NCBI RefSeq assembly: GCF_030864355.1
Contig: NC_083396.1
Span: forward strand, 1,674,001 to 1,738,000
Length of the DNA stretch: 64,000 nt
From: Cutaneotrichosporon cavernicola
Taxonomy: Eukaryota; Basidiomycota; Tremellomycetes; Trichosporonales; Trichosporonaceae
Reading direction: 5' to 3'
The translations under genes were made by a program, and so were the position numbers. A model generated the notes under the pieces. That model had not been told where the DNA came from. It worked only from the letters and a program-made list of their open reading frames with translations, and searched no databases. This document shows, in pieces, positions 55,653-64,000 of the stretch (position 1 is its first letter; the number at the start of each line of letters is the position of its first letter).

Positions 55653-56545
55653 CTATCCCCTCTTAGCCTCCTCCTCGGCAATCCGCTGCCGCTCAACTTG
55701 CAAAGCCGCCTCTTCCGCCTCAGCCTCTTCAGCATCGAGCCGCGCATTCTCCGCCTCCTGGGCCGCAATAGCGTCCAGCATACTCATGAGATGCGCGTCC
55801 AGACCATCAGGAAGGCGGCAGACACCGTCGGTAGTGACCAGACGATAGGTGGGAAGGGGCTCGTACGTGCTCGACACGATCTGGGTCAGTAATATACACG
55901 GTAGAGAGTCACCTTGCCGTCCTGTACGAAGACGGAGCCGATAATGTCCTCAGGCGCTCCGGTGCGGTCGTGGTCGGGGACCGCCCGTTCGTCTACTGTC
56001 AGCATCGTCTCTCCTTCCAACCCCTCGGAGTTCCACCCTTCGCCTTTCCCTCCCCCTCTCGGGAACCCAGCTCCCTCGCCCCAGCTCCACCGCCCACCCG
56101 CCGCCCGCCCACTCCCCATCCTCCCTTCGGTCGGCGGCTCACCCTTGATCGTAATATAGCCGTCGCAACCCCGCCGCGCGGCCTCGTACTCGAGCCCCTT
56201 GTTGCCGCCCTTGTCGAGGGCGTCGCGGATCGCAGCGTTGAACACGTTCCGGAAGTACGGGTGTTCCTGGAACGCTGTGAGGTCCGGTCCGCCCGTAGGA
56301 AGAACAGGCGCAGTACCAAGGGGAAGGAAGGAGAGGAACTCGGTCGGTCTGCCGGGCGTGAATGTCAGGATGAGGGACTGGGGAGCCGCAGGAGGAGGGG
56401 GTGAGGCGTGGTAGTACAGGTGCGGGTGGGCTGGGTCGCGCGTGGTTCCGGCTGCCAGCGACGTCGAGCTAAAGCGCACCAGCCGCTGGACATGCGGTAG
56501 GGTAGCGGCCAGCCGCGCTGTGGGGCGGAAGAAGAGCATGGTCAT
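55653..56545 (-). CDS. DPAHPHLYYH-family protein, copy B (unknown function, probably mitochondrial)
   Basis: The start is MTMLFFRPTARLAATLPHVQ, with presequence character; a second Met (MLFFRP) is two codons on. Then TTRDPAHPHLYYHASP, LTAFQEHPYFRNVFNAAIRD, RRGCDGYITIK, DERAVPDHDRTGAPEDIIGS, VFVQDGKIVSSTYEPLPTYR and LVTTDGVCRLPDGLD, with a longer Glu/Ala coiled C-terminus. The first intron (after YITIKG, ending CTGACAGTAG) is about 150 nt, a multiple of three and stop-free. Removing it aligns DERAV with copy A. The second intron precedes IVSSTYEP, exactly as in copy A. Tandem duplicate of copy A by sequence and intron sharing. Confidence 0.8.
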
Positions 56546-56989
56546 GATGAATGAAGTGTGGTGAAGAAGTCGTGATCACTTAGCCGACCTCCACCGCGCC
56601 CGACTTTTGATGTGGAGGCGGATGTCGCTGATCCAAAGCACCATTCCAAGCACCGTCCGTCCCAAGTCGCACATTTCGCACTGCACAGCATGCATAAGCC
56701 CTAGAACGGCCTATGTCTACGGAAAGATATTGTACAGCAAAGTTTCAACGCAAAGATGCTACGCAAAGATTCTATGGCTGGCAGGCAAGCGTTCAAGCAC
56801 GACCGCGACGCCAAGGGTTGGACACTGCGTTGGCTCCAACACCGGTGAATCGAGGGTGGGGTAATCGTTGGGTATTGACATGCTTGTGGGTGGCAACAGG
56901 ATGAGAGATTTCGTGGATTAAGTCGAGGTCACAGTGACGGCGTGTTTGGGGTGTTCTGCGTAGATAGGGGTAGAGATGGCGAGACAGGG
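56546..56989. other. Intergenic, promoter of copy B
   Basis: About 440 bp between the start of copy B and the stop of the RRM gene. No gene or clear repeat is seen. Confidence 0.5.
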
Positions 56990-59076
56990 CTAGCGGCGCC
57001 CGCTGATTTGGACCCCGTGGCACTGGAAAGACTCGGGGGGGAAGTTGGAGTGGCTCGAGCCAGCAGACGGCACACGAGTGGGTGGTGGGGCGGTCGTGCC
57101 CCGACCCCAAGCGTCCCAGGTTGGGCTGTTGGGGATGCCATGGGCGATCTTGAAACCTGGAGAGACGGAAGGCATGCGAGGCGCAGTGGCCTCAGCTGTC
57201 GGGTAGGGTGACGGGTACGAGGCGAGATCGTCGGGAGAGTACGGGGTGCGGCTGAGCATGTTAGACACGTCGATGACACGGCGTCTCGCGCTCCTGCACA
57301 TAAGCCCCAGTATAGGCTGTGAACTCACTCCGTGGTGAGGTTGAGCGAGTGCTGTTGCACGAGTCGCTCCTGAAGATGTGTGACCATCTGTTGGGAATTG
57401 CACAAGTGCGCCGCCATGTCAAAAGCCGAATGCGCGTCACAGCTGCTGCTGAAACTGGAACTGCGCGAAGCATTACTTGAGGGCGACGAACTGCCATAGG
57501 AACCACCATTGCCTTTCGGGCTGTCATTGCGAGAGCGGTTCTGCTTGAACGCCTTCTGGTTCTGATCGTCAACCTGCAGCCCCGTTCCTTTCTTACCTCC
57601 GAGTCCGCGATGCGAACCTGGATGCACTTGCTGTAGCCCATAGGCTTGTACTTGAGGTCAAGCTGGAGTCAGACGCGGTTTGACGATGGTTAGAGACACA
57701 ACTCACGCGGGCGATCACCTCTTCGGCTTGGTGGCGGCTCTCCATGCTGGCGGGTTTAGTATCTTTCCCTGGCACGTTGCTCACCGGACCATGGCCGTGC
57801 CGCGTCGGTTCCCGTTGCTGTCAAGGAGGAAGCGCATCGACGCAATGCGGGCCGGGTAGACGAGGTCTCGCATGTCCTGTCACAGTCAGCCTCGCCGCGG
57901 GAAAGTCCTCACCTGCTCAGTGAACTCGAGAGGAATGTCCGCGAAATAGCAGTTGGACGAGTGTGGGTCTTGGAGGGCCTGGTGCTTGAGATGCGCAGTC
58001 TCGCGCCCGAATATGGCAGGAATACCTGCGGCGGTGAGGCCCTCGATGAACTTGGCGGCGGCCTGGTTCGAGTCGAACCTGCGAAATGTGAGCACAAGAA
58101 ACGTAAAGAATGGCGCGAGGATCGACGCAGGCTCACATGACAAACGCGTATCTGCGGCCGTCATAACCACCCAAGAGGGGGAACTGGCCGATTATGTCGT
58201 GCGACACCTCCGTACCGCCACTTTCAACCTTGAGGGAGACGACACGGCCAAAGTTCTGGCCATACCTCTGGAGCGTCTCCTTGGTCATGTGGACGGACGG
58301 ATTGGGAATGTAGACTGATGTCAGGTGAATGGTGCAACGTTCGACTCACCATTGCGGCTTAGAATGAGCTCGTCATCGTCGTCAGAGAAGACGCTTCCGT
58401 TGTGGTCCCTGGCGACGGAACGGGGCCTCTTGGGGTAGATGCGGTGGGACCCGGCCGAGGGAGCGACAGTTGAATGGCCAGAGTCCATGACCTCCTGGCG
58501 GCGAGCCGCCTCAAAAACGCCCTCTTCGCCGAAAGGCTTGAAGGCGAAGTGAGGACTGTACCAGTCGTCGAGGTCCTGATTGGGGTGAGCAGAGTAGGTA
58601 GACCATGCAGAGTGGGTACCGTGAGTCATGTGGGCTGCGTGCTGGGGACTGAGTTGGCGATTCATGGGGTGAGTGGGAACGGGCTGGCGACCAAGGCTGA
58701 CATTAGGGTGGTCGCGGTGGAGCGAAGTGGGTGGAGGAAAGCTGGGAGACTTGAGGTGGGCGGTGACGGGGGAGGACTCGGGGCCGAGGAAGCTCAGACT
58801 GCCACTCGAGGTAAGGGTCTTGACAGGCGGGAAGGTGGTGGCCCAGTTATGGCCGTAGTGGGGAGCGGTGGGGCTCGTGACGAGCTTGTTGCGGGGCCAG
58901 GCACCGTCGACGTTGTTCGAGGTGGCGGTGAAAGTGAGAGAGCGGGTAAGATCAATCTCGTTGAGGGCACGGGCAGTGGTGGTCTTGGCGGGTGGGGTGG
59001 CACAGGCCTTAGTGGTGACACTGGGTCTGCCACCCTTGGGAGGGAAGGCACTGGCATTTGGGTTGAGACGCGACAT
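56990..59076 (-). CDS. Tandem-RRM RNA-binding protein, RBMS/MSSP-like
   Basis: About 600 residues. The start is MSRLNPNASAFPPKGGRP. A Ser/Pro/His-rich N-terminus of about 250 residues leads to RRM1 (VYIPNPSVHMTKETLQRYGQ, then GYDGRRYAFVMFDSNQAAAK) and RRM2 (NCYFADIPLEFTEQDMRDLV, MRFLLDSNGNRRGTAMVRME, then SKCIQVRIADSE). The second RRM's 'RGTAMVRMES' matches the RBMS type. A Ser/Asn-rich region and the end SGRR at 56990 follow. At least six short introns, for example the last at about 57330-57297 ending GCAG with no strong CTRAC branch. Likely a post-transcriptional regulator of mRNA; targets are unknown. Confidence 0.82.
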
Positions 59077-61424
59077 TGTAGTCACTCTTGTTAGAGTAGC
59101 TGCAGGAGTGTGTCAGTAAGGTATGACCCCGAGGAAGGTGGAGGAGACGCGTCGTATGTGGTGAAAACATGAAGACGGTGGGGAGAGGGAAGGCGTGTGA
59201 GACGGAAAGGTGACATACTGTGGGTGGTGGTGGTTGTGGCGGTGAATGTTTTGCGTTTTGGGTGCGTGTTGTTTGCACCTAGTGCGAGTGTAACAGGTGT
59301 ACTGTTTGGGGTTGCGAAGAAGGTACTTTGGCTTTGATGTATGTGTGTGTGTGAGAGAGAGAGAGTGAGTGAGTGAGTGTGGAAAGAGAAAGAATGAATG
59401 AGAGAGGGATGATGAAGGAAGAAGGATGATGTGGTTGAGGTTTTTGTGTCGTCGGCGGACCGGTGGCCGCAGCTACTAGGGAATCAGCGTTGGTGACTAG
59501 AGAGTGTCCAGAATGTGGCCCGCAACCGCCGGGTGGAATTGTTATACTGAATACAGTTGGTGTGTATGTGAGCGATTGTGGAATGGGAGGTCTGTGCTTC
59601 AGCCCTATCCTCACCTTCCTTGGGTCATATACGCAAAAGTGCTCAAAAGTGGGACATGGGATATGGGGGGTGGGGGGAGGATGGGCGTGGGGAGCAATGA
59701 CGCTGCCAAAGGGGAGGAAAAGGACATCATCACTCTGTCAATCATCGGCAAAGGATTAGCGTCGCCCTATGCACCGGCGCCGGCGACCGGATCTTAATGT
59801 CAACCTCTTACCCCTCTATAACACACCCCTACCACTGCGCACTGCACATTGTCGCTCAGTCTTCTCATCGAGAACATCATCCAACTCGTAAATTCCCCCA
59901 ACAAAGTCTGGCCCGGCCGCCAGATTCCAGAAGCCACGGGGTTTTCAGTCATGTACCCGTGGCCTGGCCCATGCATGGCCCAGGCTCGTGGACATCCAAG
60001 CAAGGGACCTGTCTGGGCTGAACGCCTGAGCGCCAGAGGAGTCGAGGAGAGGAAAAGAGGTCATGCGCACGCCCGGGAGCACGGACCGGCCATCTCCCTT
60101 TCATTCCTTCCCTGCAGGCTGCAAGCACGTTGCGTCTCCGAGAAAGCAGCGAGCTGGAACCGGGATGCCGGGATCGACATATCGACACCAGTCGTAGTGC
60201 GGATAATGGCTTGGTGCGGTGCGGAAACGAGCACGCCTGCACGCTTACACATGGCCGCATGTCATCCAGGCCGCATATCCTCATGTTCCAGAGCGCGAGT
60301 ATGTTTCATGCTGGCCTGCTTGCGCCACAGAGCTCAAGCCACAATCTTCCGCAACGCCACGAACCAGACTGCCTTCACCTCTCAATTAGCCTTGACACGG
60401 TAAGCCCTCCTCTCGCCGTGTTCCCTTTGTTCCCTTACGCTGCACACACGCACGCCCTGCCTCTTTGCGCTGGACACGCTCACCTGCACACGCTATCCGG
60501 TTCAGATGGACCGTATACCCCGTAATCAAGCCGTGATTCCCGGTCAGCCCGAGATCGGGGGTTGCTTTTGCCGTGCCTGCCTATTCCCGTGCATGCTTCT
60601 CGTGCGCCCGAGCGTTCAATGGCCCGCCGGCTACCCGAAGCGGCTGAGCTGTCAACGAATGGTTGTGTGGCGACGGGGGGATGGCGCAAGGAAGGTTTGG
60701 GAACCCTCCACCCCCCAGATGCGACTTTCAGGCCGTCGAGCTCCGATGGCTGGATTGTGTGGCGGCGATGGCAGCCCCGTGCACCGATGGCATGTGCATA
60801 CACCCCAGGTCGACATGGGACAGCACTGTCTGACACGGCCACGCCAAGGGGAAACAGAGTTCGGGGCTGTCCTTTGCTACAGACAGTGTCAGTGCGAATA
60901 AGGTGAGACGAGGTCTGGTGTTAGAGAAGCGAGCCGACGGCTCCCCGCTATCTCTTGAACTGACCAGGTTGGCAATTGGCAAGTGCTCGAGCGCCAGTCT
61001 TCCAAGGTTGCAAGAGGGTGGAGCGAGTCAGTTAGAGTCAGCCCTTCCGGCTTGCCCTACCCGCGGACGTGCCATCGACAACATGTCCGGCCTTGGGCGG
61101 AGGCATGAATTGCCAACAGCCTCGCAAGTCAGCAGTCAGGAGACGTGGTGCCTGGAAAGCAACTTTCGATGCGCTGGATACAACGCGGTCGCGTGCAGTA
61201 CAAGGTCGCCGGTGCTTGTCGGAAGGCAGGCGACCGGACGCAACCGATCAGTGCCAGAATGACCTCGAAACAACATCGTTGGCATCATACCTGCCACCTC
61301 CCCGCACCTTCCTTTAAGCAAGACACCCAAAGGAATAAACCTGCGGCACGTCAGTAACGCTCTGGCGGTACGCCGCCGTGTTAAGTGTGTTCATCCCTAG
61401 TCTACGCGCCCCGTTTTGCTATGC
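59077..61424. other. 2.3-kb intergenic region
   Basis: Between the RRM gene start and the stop of the complex I subunit. It contains a GT/GA/GAGT microsatellite (59341-59380) and otherwise unique sequence. A plus-strand run with donor-like AAG|GTGAGA (60900) and acceptor-like CTGACCAG (60961) may mark a noncoding or unrecognised transcript, but no coherent coding frame joins them. Confidence 0.5.
59341..59380. repeat. (GT)n-(GA)n-(GAGT)n compound microsatellite
   Basis: Short consecutive GT, GA and GAGT repeats, in the upstream region of the RRM gene. Confidence 0.9.
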
Positions 61425-62545
61425 TCATGCCTCCTCGGTGAGGGGCTTGTGCTTGAAGAAGCGCAGCCGGCGCTCTTCCCGCTCTGGCCGGGTCTCGTCG
61501 CCGAGCCCGCCGGTGAGGTTGTTGCCAGCCGCCTGGAAGGTGCCGATGAGGGTCGCCATGCCGGCGCAGGCGCCGAAGGCGACGGGGAGCGAGCCACGCT
61601 TGAGACCCGCAACGAAGCCGGCCGCACAGCCACCCGCTGCGCCGTTCAGAGGGTCGTCGGTCTGCGGTTAGCCGTGAAGCGTGTAAGGATGGGCGTGGAG
61701 GTTTCGCATTGAGGGCATGGAGGAGATCGGAATGGGAGGGTTGGTGGTATGACTTCGGTCGCTGCCGGTTGGAGGCAGAACATATGGAAGAGGGTGACGC
61801 ACAACAAGCTGGTGCACCGCTGCCAACTCGTCTTCCAAACAATGAGGCTCCCAATAAACTGTACGATGCAGTGCGGAGCTGCCGCCACGAGACACTGCAC
61901 CAGAGAGCAGCGGTGTCTACAGCCCACCATATACCCAGTCCGTCGTCTCGACACCCAGCAATCGATCGGCCTTGGCCTTCCAGCCCTCCTACACAACCCT
62001 CGCCATCGTTCCAGAGTTGACCATGCGCCCTCGACACATCCACCGGCCATAACGACAGCGAGCCATACTCTGGCCGACTCCGCTGCAAGCCCCCTCCTCA
62101 ACCTCGCACGCCCACTGTTCCATCGGGTGACCCACCTGACGAAGGTTAGCGACGTAGTCCGAAACGAACGAGAACGAGAAGCCCATGGCCGCTGCTTGTC
62201 AGCCCGGTCCCTATTCGTGCGACGTACCGAAGAGGCCGATGGTGCCGCCCGTACGGGTGAAGATGCCCATTGCTCCCTTGTCATGCCTGGAGTCAGTTAC
62301 CGCAGTTGCTGGTGCAGTCAGGCAATAGCACCGCTAGGCTGCTACAACCCCTGGACGCACGTGTCGAGAGCATTCTGGGCGGCCGAAACGAGGAGACCAG
62401 CGCCAGCCGACTCGAGGGTAACGCGGATCGCGGACTGGAGGGTCGGGTGCTCCTGGAACATGTTGGTCTCGTTGGGCGAGGGGAAGAAGAAGGTCTTGGA
62501 CGACCCCGAGAGGGGCGCAAGGAGAGGGTGGGATGCGGGCGCCAT
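61425..62545 (-). CDS. Mitochondrial complex I subunit B14.7/NDUFA11-like (Tim17-fold)
   Basis: 178 residues in four exons (62545-62361, 62286-62228, 62191-62136, 61661-61425). Accessory membrane subunit of NADH:ubiquinone oxidoreductase. N-terminus MAPASHPLLAPLSGSSKTFF, then HPTLQSAIRVTLESAGAGLL. The spliced core HDKGAMGIFTRTGGTIGLFA and DDPLNGAAGGCAAGFVAGLK carries the Tim17/22/23-type GxxxG helices and a second helix PVAFGACAGMATLIGTFQAA. The acidic-basic tail ends PLTEEA. The third intron (62135-61662, 474 nt) is the longest in the window, but the junctions are in phase and the joined sequence is continuous with the family. A long plus-strand frame covering this region is an antisense shadow. 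Confidence 0.88.
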
Positions 62546-63085
62546 GATGGTTGAAGACGGGGAGAACGTCGCGCTCGTCGTTGCCGATGGTGACCACGGA
62601 CAGCCAATGCGAGTCTCACTGAACGTGAGCACGTCCGAGGCCGGAGGGGGAGCGGCTCACTGCGGCGGTATCGGCGGATTGGCTTGTGGCGGAGGAATTG
62701 GGGTGTACCTAACCTCCTTACCTCCACTTGGTAGATTTAGGTACGCGGGGATCACTCGACTGTCCGTCCAGGCCCCCTCATCCACCACCCTGTACATCTA
62801 CATGCCCAAGCTGACGTCGTTCCGGTTCCTAAGGTCCTAGGCCATAAGGCCAGAAGGCCACCCAGTTTGACCCAGTCCAACCACTGGAACCCGCGATACA
62901 TCTCTCCTCTTGATCATCTCTCCATTACTAGTTATCTTTGCCATTGCTCCATTTCTCCCCCGTCTCCTACATCTCCCCAGAGCTACATCTAGCTCAACAA
63001 TCCCCGCGATCGCACCACCCTGTCTACTCGTCGCTCACCGCGACGCCACCCTCATTGTCACCACCCACCTAAGTCGCCGCCCACC
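62546..63085. other. Divergent intergenic region, complex I subunit / E2
   Basis: 540 bp between two starts that face away from each other. No repeat or gene is seen. Confidence 0.5.
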
Positions 63086-64000
63086 ATGATAAGTATCCCC
63101 GCTCGGACTGGGCCGCTCTGCCGGCCCGCCACCACCCCGGTAGCCAATGCTGACATCCTCTGCACAGTTCCCCCAAGAGGCGCGTTGACACGGACGTAAT
63201 GAAGCTGTGAGTCGGACCCGGTGGTCACAGCGATCCAAGCGTGACACCTATCCCGTTGCCACCCACTGACACCAGCCTCATGTCAGACTACGAAGTCACG
63301 CTTGTCAACAACAAGATGTCCGAGTTCTACGTCAAGTTCAAAGGGCCCGTAGAGAGTGAGTATGCTTGGGCTGATGGTGTGCGCGAGTGCTGCGCATGTC
63401 TGGGGGCTGGGTCAAGCGACCAGGGCTGGCATCCTCCACCGGTAATCAGATCCCGTGACTGTAATGTCATCTTGCAGGGCTGTGGCGCAATTCTCGCCCC
63501 AACGAACCATGAACACTCCGATAAGACCTCGCGCGCGCCGAACCGTTGAGCTGACCCCCAGCACCGTTCGCCAAGGGCGTGTGGAAGATCCATGTTGAGC
63601 TGCCCGAGCAGTTCCCGTACAAGTCGCCAAGCATCGGGTTTATGAACAAGATCTTCCACCCCAACATTGATGAGTTGTGAGTCAACGGTTTTGGCCGAAA
63701 CGCCGACGTCATCCGACCAGCTCACACGGATGCTTACCACAGGAGCGGTTCGGTCTGTCTCGATGTCATCAACCAAACCTGGTCGCCCATGTTTGGTGAG
63801 CGCTTGGGGAGTGTCTGACTGACGTGCCAGAGCTCATTAACATCTTCGAGATCTTCCTTCCCCAGCTCCTCCGCTACCCAAACCCCACCGACCCTCTCAA
63901 CGGGGAGGCAGCTGCGCTCCTCATGCGTGACCCCAAGGCGTACACGAAGAAGGTCGAGTCGTACGTCGACAAGTACGCGTCGGCCGAGGACGCCGACAAG
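63086..64000 (+). CDS. UBC8: Ubiquitin-conjugating E2, UBE2H/Ubc8 type (3' end beyond window)
   Basis: UBC-fold E2; in yeast, Ubc8 works with the GID ligase on gluconeogenic enzymes. From [13 protein letters not shown] (63168 on) the exons splice to [59 protein letters not shown] and [17 protein letters not shown], with the active-site Cys in [27 protein letters not shown] and [10 protein letters not shown] follow at the right edge. Introns at about 63209-63273, 63358-63561, 63677-63741 and 63796-63830 all end in CTGAC/CTTAC-type elements. The first exon is uncertain: ATGATAA|GTATCC at 63086 gives the wrong phase for the conserved frame, so the real start or an additional base remains unresolved. 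The stop lies outside the window. Confidence 0.88.

Noticed and set aside
60880..61060. Possible spliced transcript on plus strand (GTGAGA donor, CTGACCAG acceptor)
   Set aside because: Joining the segments gives no sustained or recognisable frame; may be noncoding but unsupported.
61749..62840. 363-codon plus-strand frame over the complex I gene
   Set aside because: Composed of intron and antisense exon sequence; the translation has no recognisable family and the minus-strand splice model is complete.

Overview
This is nuclear DNA of a GC-rich basidiomycete yeast, most likely a Tremellomycete of the Trichosporonales type. The evidence is monocistronic genes on both strands, many introns of only 31-40 nt, and a gene set made of eukaryotic housekeeping families. 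The order-level placement is inference; no rDNA or marker gene is in the window. I see no virus, plasmid, CRISPR array or intact transposon. All exon structures were worked out by hand from splice signals, reading phase and family conservation.

Layout. 0-8 kb: spliceosomal DEAH helicase PRP16 (minus, runs off the left edge), divergent from a Trm732/THADA homologue (plus). 8-13.5 kb: an acyl-CoA dehydrogenase and a DUF1399 glycine-rich-domain protein (both minus). 14.9-17.1 kb: proteasome ATPase RPT6 (minus), divergent from a small JTB-like membrane protein (plus). 17.7-20.8 kb: CTF4/AND-1. 21.2-24 kb: a secreted Cys-rich, GPI-anchor-like protein, an intron-containing tRNA-Thr(CGT) and a broken paralogue fragment. 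24-26.1 kb: pyruvate-decarboxylase-type ThDP enzyme. 26.4-28.9 kb: an aberrant Rab-like GTPase with a very large insert. 28.9-32.2 kb: gene-poor. 32.2-36.7 kb: cohesin regulator PDS5. 37.1-43.4 kb: an unknown coiled-coil protein, SURF4/Erv29, ARP6 and UNC50/Gmh1. 43.6-50.9 kb: a WW-domain Arg/Asp-rich protein and a GRAM-TBC-EF-hand RabGAP of the Gyp2/Mdr1 type. 52.4-54.4 kb: single-pass membrane protein. 54.6-56.5 kb: a tandem pair of paralogues of an unknown, probably mitochondrial, fungal family. 57-59.1 kb: tandem-RRM protein. 61.4-62.5 kb: a complex I B14.7/NDUFA11-like subunit. The right edge holds a UBE2H/Ubc8-type E2 running off the window.

The genes do not form one pathway. They cover splicing (PRP16), tRNA modification (Trm732), sister-chromatid cohesion (CTF4, PDS5), chromatin (ARP6), protein turnover (RPT6, Ubc8), ER-Golgi traffic (SURF4, UNC50, TBC-GAP, Rab-like GTPase) and energy metabolism (ACAD, PDC, complex I). 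Several start sites are paired head to head over 150-460 bp and probably share promoters.

The strongest window-wide signal is in the introns. Most end in one compact element, close to CTRAC-N2-3-CAG, where the branch site sits almost directly on the 3' splice site. Many introns are at or below 36 nt, and several are multiples of three without a stop, so their retention would leave the reading frame open.
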